Shown piece after piece: positions 7,337 through 12,973 of a stretch of DNA of 15,993 nucleotides. Under the pieces are notes generated by a model that did no database searches, was not told the DNA's origin, and was given only the letters and a program-made list of their open reading frames with translations. The position numbers and the translations under genes were made by a program. Source of the stretch: Miltoncostaeales bacterium (lineage in GTDB: Bacteria; Actinomycetota; Thermoleophilia; Miltoncostaeales; Miltoncostaeaceae); NCBI GenBank assembly GCA_030829765.1, contig JAUROO010000012.1:1-15993 (forward strand). Reading direction: 5' to 3'. Within the stretch, counting starts at the first letter, position 1. Each line of letters begins with the position of its first letter.

Positions 7337-8369
7337 CGATCTCCACCTTGGGCTGCGGGATGGCCGCCACGATGCGGTCCAGCACCTGATCGGGCTGCAC
7401 CTCGGCGGCGAGCGCCTCGTAGCTCAGCACCACGCGGTGCCGCAGGGAGTCATGGAACAGCGCGGCCACGTCCTCGGGCAGCACGTACGACCGGCCGCGC
7501 ATCACGGCCAGCGCGCGTGCGCCGCGGATCAGCGACAGGGACGCACGCGGCGATCCGCCCAGCTCCAGGTACGGCGCCAGGTCGGCCAGGCCCGCCTCGG
7601 CCGGATCGCGCGTGGCGGTCACCAGCTGCACGGCATACGCCCGCACCCGGTGATCCACGAACACCTCGTCGGCCCGGCGCTGGAGCTCCATGATCTGGGC
7701 CGGGTCCAGCAGCCGGCGCGGTTCGGGCGGGTCGGACGCCATGCGGCGCACGATCTCCTCCTCATCCGCCGCCGTCGGGTACCCCACCACCAACTTGAAG
7801 ATGAAGCGGTCCAGCTGGGCCTCGGGCAGGGCGTACACGCCCTCGCTCTCGATGGGGTTCTGGGTGGCCAGCACGAAGAAGGGCGTGTCCACCGGGTGGG
7901 TCTCGCCGGCGATCGACGCGTGGCCCTCCGCCATCACCTCGAGCAGCGCCGACTGCACCTTGGCGGGAGCGCGGTTGATCTCGTCGGCCAGCACGAAGTT
8001 GGCGAACACCGGACCGAGGCGGGTGGTGAACTCCCCCGAGCGGTCGAGCACCTGGCCGCCCACCACATCGCTCGGCACCAGGTCCGGCGTGAACTGGATG
8101 CGGCTGAACCGGCCGCCCGACACGCGCGCCACCGTCTCGAGGGTGAGGGTCTTGGCGAGGCCCGGTACGCCCTCCAGCAGCACGTGCCCGCGGGCCAGCA
8201 GCGCCACCAGGATGCGGTCGAGCAGCTGGTCCTGCCCCACGACCACCCGGCGCAGTTCATAGAGCACGGCCTCCAGCCGATCCCGCGGGGTGGCCCCCGG
8301 CGCGGGCACGGGCACCACCTCCGGGTCACCCCCCATGGGCATCACGGGGATCTCGCTGTGGTCGGCCAC
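7314..8369 (-). CDS. MoxR-family AAA+ ATPase
   Basis: A 351-aa cytoplasmic AAA+ ATPase of the MoxR branch, a chaperone thought to drive assembly or activation of VWA-protein complexes. Visible motifs are Walker A GVPGLAKT (67-74), Walker B FVLADEINRAP with Asp129-Glu130, sensor 1 ATQNP (Asn171) and the arginine-finger region LPEAQLDRF (Arg188); a helical lid domain follows. I chose GTG 8369 because AAGGAG lies 5 bases upstream. The in-frame ATG at 8387, which would overlap the protease TGA, adds only six residues and lacks such a site. It lies between the protease and DUF58 genes. Confidence 0.93.
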   Translation of the reverse strand: MADHSEIPVMPMGGDPEVVPVPAPGATPRDRLEAVLYELRRVVVGQDQLLDRILVALLARGHVLLEGVPGLAKTLTLETVARVSGGRFSRIQFTPDLVPSDVVGGQVLDRSGEFTTRLGPVFANFVLADEINRAPAKVQSALLEVMAEGHASIAGETHPVDTPFFVLATQNPIESEGVYALPEAQLDRFIFKLVVGYPTAADEEEIVRRMASDPPEPRRLLDPAQIMELQRRADEVFVDHRVRAYAVQLVTATRDPAEAGLADLAPYLELGGSPRASLSLIRGARALAVMRGRSYVLPEDVAALFHDSLRHRVVLSYEALAAEVQPDQVLDRIVAAIPQPKVEIGGGRFVA

Positions 8370-8374
8370 GGTCT

Positions 8375-8380
8375 CTCCTT
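8375..8380 (-). promoter_or_regulatory. Shine-Dalgarno site for moxR
   Basis: AAGGAG on the minus strand, 5 bases before GTG 8369. It favours this start over the ATG at 8387. Confidence 0.6.
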
Positions 8381-8386
8381 CGTTCA

Positions 8387-9367
8387 TCAGTTGACGCCCC
8401 CGAGGATGCGGCGCACCTCGTCGGCGGTCACCGCGAAGCCGATGCCCACGTTGCCGGGCACCGGGGAGTTGATGGATGTCGGCACGCCCACGAGGCGGCC
8501 GCGCAGGTCGAACAGCCCGCCCCCGGAGTTGCCGGGATTGATGGGGGCATCGGTCTGGATCATCGGGGCACCGCCCTCGCCCCGGCGCGCGACGGCACTC
8601 ACCACCCCCACCGTGACCGTGCCCTGCAATCCGAAGGGGCTGCCGATCGCGAACACCTGGTCGCCGGCGCGCAGTGCGGCATCGGGCTCGGGGGCGATCT
8701 GAACCCCCTGCCCCACCGATCCCTTCGGCCGCAGCACGGCCAGGTCACGGCTGGCATCGGACGCCACGACGGTTGCCGGCACGCGTCGGTCGTCGGCGGT
8801 GATGACCATCACCTCGTCACCGCGCGCCCCGGCGACGTGCTCGTTCGTGATGATGAGGCCACGGGGCGCAGTGACCACCCCGCTGCCGAGCCCGCCGGCC
8901 GTGCGGACCTGCACCACCGAGCCGTCCACGGCGGCAATGGCGTCCTGGAGCGCGCCCGCTGCGGACACCTCGCCCGCGGCACCGGATGCCGCGACCACGC
9001 CCGGCTGCGGGCCATCGTCCAGGAGGTACGTGGTGGCTCCCCCCGCAACCGCGCCGGCAAGGGCCGCAGCAACGATCAGACCTGCCGTGGCCCTGCGTGC
9101 CCGGCCGCCGCGCCGCGGCTCGCGCGGCGTGCGGCCGATGCGTCCGGCGCGGCCCCGGCGGGGCGGAGGCGGCGGGGTCCCCTCCTGCCCCTGGGCAAGG
9201 GGCCGCTGCTCCGTGGTGGGCTCGGCCTGCGGGGCACCCGCGGCATCCAGCGGCGGAAGTCCGCCGCCACGGGATGCCGCGCGAGGTGACAGCGGCGGAA
9301 GGCCCTCCTCGCGATCGGGACGCGGGCCGAGTGGCGGAAGGGATTGGGTCATGTCGTCATCGTGCAC
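8387..9367 (-). CDS. Membrane-anchored HtrA-like serine protease (S1C), no PDZ domain
   Basis: A 326-aa protein with a long proline-rich N-terminal segment (1-92), one TM helix at about 95-115 and a trypsin-like domain at about 140-324. The catalytic triad is visible: His177 in TNEHV, Asp208 in SRDLAVL and Ser281 in GNSGGG. Supporting HtrA signatures are GSGVV, GSPFGLQGTVTVGVVS and IQTDAPINPGN. The chain ends straight after the protease domain, so the PDZ domain of DegP/HtrA is absent. Arginines before the TM (GRARRA) place the N-terminus inside and the protease outside. The N-terminal tail holds three LPPL motifs (10-13, 23-26, 37-40). GTG 9367 was chosen for the TAGGGT box 7 nt upstream; GTG 9376 and ATG 9352 are alternatives. 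It is first in the protease-MoxR-DUF58-VWA-VWA operon. Confidence 0.9.
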   Translation of the reverse strand: MHDDDMTQSLPPLGPRPDREEGLPPLSPRAASRGGGLPPLDAAGAPQAEPTTEQRPLAQGQEGTPPPPPRRGRAGRIGRTPREPRRGGRARRATAGLIVAAALAGAVAGGATTYLLDDGPQPGVVAASGAAGEVSAAGALQDAIAAVDGSVVQVRTAGGLGSGVVTAPRGLIITNEHVAGARGDEVMVITADDRRVPATVVASDASRDLAVLRPKGSVGQGVQIAPEPDAALRAGDQVFAIGSPFGLQGTVTVGVVSAVARRGEGGAPMIQTDAPINPGNSGGGLFDLRGRLVGVPTSINSPVPGNVGIGFAVTADEVRRILGGVN

Positions 9368-9374
9368 GATGGGC

Positions 9375-9380
9375 ACCCTA
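9375..9380 (-). promoter_or_regulatory. Predicted -10 box of the protease-MoxR operon
   Basis: TAGGGT on the minus strand, 7 nt before GTG 9367, fits a leaderless TANNNT promoter. No clear -35 hexamer is visible. A near-palindrome, CCCCTTAAGAGG (9409-9420), lies upstream and could be an operator. Confidence 0.45.
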
Positions 9381-9437
9381 AGCGGGCCGTGTGAAGGCCC
9401 GGGTAACGCCCCTTAAGAGGAGGTGAAGAATCCGCGG

Positions 9438-9695
9438 TCAGGTTCCCGCGGCACGACCCCCGCGCGAGCGCTCGGCCTGCCCGATGCGGTCGGCCAGGTC
9501 ATCGGCCAGCATTGCCCGCGTGCTGGCCCGCTCGGCCTGTATCCGCAACCGGGCAAGCTCCATGCGGGCATCGTCATCCAGCCCCTCGCGGCGGTCCAGT
9601 GCCTCAAGCCGCGCGATGTCGGCGGCGATCCCGCGAACGCGCTCCCATCGCCGGTCGGCCACCTCCTCCGCACCGCCGGCCGAAGGCCCGCTCAT
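9438..9695 (-). CDS. Small helical protein of unknown function coupled to the helicase
   Basis: An 85-aa charged protein starting MSGPSAGG, with no family that I recognise. From about residue 9 to 78 it is almost free of Gly and Pro and rich in Glu, Arg, Ala and Leu (for example VRGIAADIARLEAL and DARMELARLRIQAERA), so it should form one or two long helices, perhaps a coiled coil. The ATG (9695-9693) overlaps the helicase TGA as ATGA, a typical translational-coupling junction, which supports a real gene. There is no TM segment or signal peptide. A role as a helicase partner is inferred from position only. Confidence 0.6.
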   Translation of the reverse strand: MSGPSAGGAEEVADRRWERVRGIAADIARLEALDRREGLDDDARMELARLRIQAERASTRAMLADDLADRIGQAERSRGGRAAGT

Positions 9696-12184
9696 TCCCC
9701 TGCGGCCTCCGTGCCCGGGGCCTCGCCGCCGGGCGCGGTGCCCGTGGAGGAGCCGCCCGACCGCCTGCGCCTGCGCCGCCGGCGCCGACGGGACGCCGTG
9801 CCCTGCGCCGGGGCGTCGCCACCCGATGCCGCGCCCTCGCCGTCCGTGGCCTCCGCAACCTGTGGGGCGGTACCGGCCACCTCCGAGGTCGACATCTTCC
9901 GGCGCCGGCGGCGTCGCTTGCGCGGGGACCCCCCATCGCCCGATGCCGAACCACCCACGCCCACATCCTCGGCGGATGGAAGGCGCGGGGCCTTGCCCTG
10001 CAGCTGGTTCCATGCGCGTGCGCTCTGCAGGGCGCGCGGGCTGCGGGTGCCCACCGCGGCGCGGAGCGCGCGGCGCGCATCGGGTGCCGTCCAGTCGATG
10101 GCATCGAGGGCGCCACGCAGGGCGGCCCACCCGCCGCATGTCCCCGCGGCACGGCTGGCCACGCGGATATCCTCGCTCTTCAGGGGAACATCCCCCGGGC
10201 CCAGGGCGAGCACCACGCGTCCGGCCTGCCCCACGCGCAGGGGCGACCCGCCCTCGGGCGGGTCGCTGGCATCCGGCGCCGGGGCGCCCACGGCACGCAG
10301 CCACGTACCGATGAGCCCCACCTCGCCCCCGTTCTCGATGAGGTGCTGCGACTCCCACTTGGCGATGCGGTGGATCTCCTGGTTGCGGCCGGGGCGACTG
10401 GCGTCGGCAAGGCCGCGCGAGACCTCCCACGCCCACGAGGGTGCCCACGACGACGCGCTGTCCAGCGCCGACCACCGGCGGCGGCGCTCGGCCGAGCGCC
10501 CCTGCTGCTCGAGCGACGCCACGTTCTCCCACTTGCCGGCCTCATCCGCGTGGAACCACAGTGCCCGGATGCGCTCACGGGCGGTCATGCGCAGGCGGTC
10601 GAGGATCGCCCGCGGCGCATCGGCCGGAAGCGCCTGGCGCAACTCGGGCTGCACCAGAAGCGCCAGCGCCCATGCCCGCCACATGGGCTGCTCATCGCCG
10701 TTCTCGGCCTTGCGCGCAACCACGCCCGACAGCGCCCACCACGCATGCGCCCCCAGGGGGTCGATGCCCTCGGCCAGGCGCTCGGCCACATCGCTCCATT
10801 CGCTGTCGCGCCCTGCGGCCTCGACCCACTCCTCCATGACGCTCACGGGGATCTCGGCCGGATCGGCCTCGCGCCATCCCCCGTCGCGGAAGCCCGCGAC
10901 GAGCGCGGAGGGCGATGCGCCGGGGTTGACCAGGCTGGCACGCCCGCCGTCCTGCTGGGCCAGGATCTCGGCCGCGCGCGCCAACTTGCCGCGCTCACCG
11001 CCCTCGGGTGGCCCGGCCACGCGGCCCAGCGGCTTGTACCACCCCATGCCGAACAGGTCGTGGCTGGTCTGCACGCCCATGGGGTCGCCGGCCGGCAGGA
11101 ACTCCACCGACACGGCCTCCTTGCCCGGGGCCGGGCGCATCACGCGTCCCAGGCGCTGCACGAACACGCGCTCACTGGTGGTGGGGGCCAGGTGCATCAC
11201 CACCGCCGCCCGGGTCTCGTCCCATCCCTCGGTGAGGAGATCGGCGTTGCACAGCACGTCGATCCGCCCCGCGCCGAAGTCGGCGAGGATGCGCTGCAGG
11301 TCACGCGCCGCGGTCTGCCCCGACACCGCGGCCGCCCGCACGCCGCGCTCGGTCATCTCATCGGCCAGCGCGTGGGCCTGCGCCACGGTGGCGGTGTAGG
11401 CCACGCCCGCCAGGTCCATGGGCATGAAGTGCTCGGCCCACACCTCGGCGCACGCCCGGTGCCACAGCGCCCGGTCCAGTGCGCGACCCAGGCTCGCCTG
11501 GTCGAAGTCGCCACGCACGCGCGTGACGTCGGACAGGTCGACGGAGCGCTCCACGCGCAGGGAGCGGAGCGGGCACAGGATGCCGCGGTCGATCGCCGAC
11601 TGGCGGTCCAGCGTGGCTGCCACCGGTCCGAACACCTGCTCCACGTGACCGGTGGTGGTGGCGGGCGTTGCCGTGAAGCCGACCACCACCGCATCGGCCG
11701 CCCTGTCGATCATGCGCCGGGTCTGGGCCCCCAGCGTGGTGTGGGCCTCGTCGCACACCAGCAGCGACACCGACTCCCAGTCGGCGTCCTCCTGGTTGCG
11801 CAGCGCCGCCTGATAGGTGCAGATGGCCACGCCCGGGCGCCCGATGCCGGACACCCCATCGGCCACGTAGTGCACGTCCGGGAAGAACGTGGACAGGGCC
11901 TGGGCGGTCTGCTCGGCCAGGTTACGGCGGGGCACGAGGATGACGGCCGATCCATCGAGCGCCGCGGCGAGGGCGCAGAAGGTGATGGTCTTCCCGGACC
12001 CGGTAGGGGCATCCACCCATGTCCGCGAGGCCCCGGACCGCAGGCGGATGGCGAGCTCATCGAGGGCCTCGATCTGGTGCTCGCGCAGCACCACGTTGGG
12101 CCACCAGGCAGCCGGATCGGCAAGCGCGGCCTCCAGGCGCTCGGCGGGCGCCTGCACCTCTGTGGTCTCTGTGTGCGTGCTCAT
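9692..12184 (-). CDS. DEAD/DEAH-box SF2 helicase with poly-arginine tail
   Basis: An 830-aa superfamily 2 helicase of the ResIII/UvrB-like type. Motifs in order are REHQIEALDEL (Q-like, 34-44), Walker A APTGSGKT (59-66), motif Ia VPRRNLAEQT, Walker B DEAH (145-148), motif III GFTATP (169-174), motif V NADLLTEGWD (313-322) and motif VI QRLGRVMRP (343-351). Residues from about 380 to 740 are a long Trp-rich region I do not recognise. The last 90 residues are low complexity with two basic tracts, RKRRRRRRK (755-763) and ten consecutive Arg (799-808), likely to bind nucleic acid. ATG 12184 follows AGAGGTG by 9 bases; GTG 12196 is an alternative. The stop overlaps the next gene as ATGA. The substrate (RNA or DNA) is not clear from sequence. 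Confidence 0.88.
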   Translation of the reverse strand: MSTHTETTEVQAPAERLEAALADPAAWWPNVVLREHQIEALDELAIRLRSGASRTWVDAPTGSGKTITFCALAAALDGSAVILVPRRNLAEQTAQALSTFFPDVHYVADGVSGIGRPGVAICTYQAALRNQEDADWESVSLLVCDEAHTTLGAQTRRMIDRAADAVVVGFTATPATTTGHVEQVFGPVAATLDRQSAIDRGILCPLRSLRVERSVDLSDVTRVRGDFDQASLGRALDRALWHRACAEVWAEHFMPMDLAGVAYTATVAQAHALADEMTERGVRAAAVSGQTAARDLQRILADFGAGRIDVLCNADLLTEGWDETRAAVVMHLAPTTSERVFVQRLGRVMRPAPGKEAVSVEFLPAGDPMGVQTSHDLFGMGWYKPLGRVAGPPEGGERGKLARAAEILAQQDGGRASLVNPGASPSALVAGFRDGGWREADPAEIPVSVMEEWVEAAGRDSEWSDVAERLAEGIDPLGAHAWWALSGVVARKAENGDEQPMWRAWALALLVQPELRQALPADAPRAILDRLRMTARERIRALWFHADEAGKWENVASLEQQGRSAERRRRWSALDSASSWAPSWAWEVSRGLADASRPGRNQEIHRIAKWESQHLIENGGEVGLIGTWLRAVGAPAPDASDPPEGGSPLRVGQAGRVVLALGPGDVPLKSEDIRVASRAAGTCGGWAALRGALDAIDWTAPDARRALRAAVGTRSPRALQSARAWNQLQGKAPRLPSAEDVGVGGSASGDGGSPRKRRRRRRKMSTSEVAGTAPQVAEATDGEGAASGGDAPAQGTASRRRRRRRRRRSGGSSTGTAPGGEAPGTEAAGE

Positions 12185-12193
12185 GCCATCTCG

Positions 12194-12201
12194 CACCTCT
12201 C
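12194..12201 (-). promoter_or_regulatory. Shine-Dalgarno site for the helicase
   Basis: GAGAGGTG on the minus strand, 9 bases before ATG 12184. An in-frame TGA just upstream limits any extension to GTG 12196. Confidence 0.45.
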
Positions 12202-12260
12202 AGCGCATGGCGCAACCCATGCACGGCAGGCCCCTGCGGGGGCGATGCGGACTCGGGGGA

Positions 12261-12308
12261 TCACGAGGCGGTCGGCGTGGCGCTCTGGCGAGGCGCCGGA
12301 CGGCCCAT
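12261..12308 (-). CDS. Possible 15-codon upstream ORF in the helicase leader
   Basis: ATG 12308 opens the frame MGRPAPRQSATPTAS, which ends at TGA 12261 and lies inside the predicted leader of the helicase mRNA. It has no clear Shine-Dalgarno and no leaderless spacing, so it may be chance. Confidence 0.15.
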   Translation of the reverse strand: MGRPAPRQSATPTAS

Positions 12309-12320
12309 GAACCGGGCGGG

Positions 12321-12326
12321 ACCATA
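12321..12326 (-). promoter_or_regulatory. Predicted extended -10 promoter of the helicase
   Basis: The minus strand reads TGCTATGGT, an extended -10 (TGn plus TATGGT) and the best sigma-70-like box in the window, with TGGCTG 17 bases upstream as a weak -35. Transcription from about 12313 would give a leader of roughly 130 nt before ATG 12184, unlike the leaderless genes nearby. The leader contains a GC hairpin (GCCCC/GGGGC stem, at about 12230-12243). Confidence 0.45.
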
Positions 12327-12390
12327 GCACCAGCACGCGGTGGCAGCCATTCCGCAGGCCCCGTTGTGGCAGGACGCCGATGCCGGGCGC

Positions 12391-12396
12391 TACAGT
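12391..12396 (+). promoter_or_regulatory. Predicted -10 box of the LytR_C/LLM-ligase pair
   Basis: TACAGT lies 7 nt before ATG 12404 and fits the leaderless TANNNT spacing. TTGTGG (12364-12369) is a possible -35, but at 21 bases the spacer is long. Confidence 0.5.
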
Positions 12397-12403
12397 GCCC
12401 GAC

Positions 12404-12973
12404 ATGGGTACCGGATCGTCGGGCGGCGGCGCCAACCAGTGGGCTCGTCCCGTGCTGCTTGCCGTGTCATGCATCGTCATCGGCTTCGTCATCGGCTGGT
12501 TCGCCAGGGGTGACGGCGGCGGGGTGGTGCTCCCCACCGTCGCGGAAGCCGTGCAGACCACCGCGACGGTGGCCAGCGTGGACACCACCGGTACCTCGAC
12601 CACGTTCGACACCACCGGCACCACGGCCACGACGGACACCACCGGGACGACGGGCGGCACGGTCACGGGGGCCCCGGCGCGCGACCAGATCAACCTGGTG
12701 ATCCTCAACGGCACCGAGACCGCGGGCCTGGCGGGCAAGACCCAGACGCAGGCCGAGTCGATCGGCTACACCACCGTGGGCGTCGGTGACGCACCGGAGA
12801 CGCAGGCGACAACCGTGGCCTACTACCGCACGGGCGAGCAGGCCGCTGCGCAGCAGGTGGCCGCCGACCTCGGCGCGCAGACCGAGGAGGCCCTCACCGA
12901 CGGCAGCCCGATCGAGTCGGCAGCCGTCACGGTGCAGCCGGACGTCGACGTGGTGCTCGTGCTCGGGGGATGA
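12404..12973 (+). CDS. Membrane-anchored LytR C-terminal-domain protein
   Basis: A 189-aa protein with a single TM helix (about 15-33, RPVLLAVSCIVIGFVIGWFA), a Thr/Gly-rich linker (about 50-92) and a LytR_C domain (about 96-188). The domain shows the family pattern in INLVILNGTETAGLAG, the IGYTTV strand and the AYYRTGEQAAAQQVAADLG helix. In LytR-CpsA-Psr proteins this domain follows the phosphotransferase domain, which is absent here. Stand-alone LytR_C proteins are common in actinobacteria and are thought to be cell-wall associated; their function is not established. The linker contains three 9-residue repeats beginning DTTGT. ATG 12404 was chosen for the TACAGT box 7 nt upstream. The TGA overlaps the next gene's ATG. 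Confidence 0.85.
   Translation: MGTGSSGGGANQWARPVLLAVSCIVIGFVIGWFARGDGGGVVLPTVAEAVQTTATVASVDTTGTSTTFDTTGTTATTDTTGTTGGTVTGAPARDQINLVILNGTETAGLAGKTQTQAESIGYTTVGVGDAPETQATTVAYYRTGEQAAAQQVAADLGAQTEEALTDGSPIESAAVTVQPDVDVVLVLGG
12581..12661 (+). repeat. Three tandem 27-bp units encoding DTTGT repeats
   Basis: Units start at 12581, 12608 and 12635. Each begins GACACCACCGG and encodes nine residues starting DTTGT (DTTGTSTTF, DTTGTTATT, DTTGTTGGT). The second halves have diverged. They form a flexible linker between membrane anchor and LytR_C domain, and copy number may vary between strains. Confidence 0.75.

Noticed and set aside
6501..8702. A 733-codon open frame on the plus strand, with other long frames at 6266-7693 and 9423-11399
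   Set aside because: They lie opposite moxR, DUF58, the protease and the helicase, show low-complexity composition and have no recognisable domain.
9417..9425. AGGAGGTGA on the plus strand, a perfect Shine-Dalgarno
   Set aside because: No start codon in a plausible plus-strand gene follows at a suitable distance; the nearby frame is antisense to supported genes.
9438..10532. The 364-codon minus-strand frame containing the 85-aa protein
   Set aside because: The part upstream of 9695 lies inside the helicase gene in another frame and is Arg/Gly/Pro shadow sequence. Only the last 85 residues, starting at the ATGA overlap, look like protein.
9512..12310. A 932-codon open frame on the plus strand
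   Set aside because: It is antisense to the helicase, which has all SF2 motifs. The translation is rich in His, Arg, Gly and Pro with no motifs, as expected for a stop-poor mirror frame in GC-rich DNA.
12197..12403. Helicase/LytR_C intergenic region checked for a tRNA or other structured RNA gene
   Set aside because: Only short GC hairpins are seen. There is no cloverleaf, T-loop sequence or recognisable riboswitch core.
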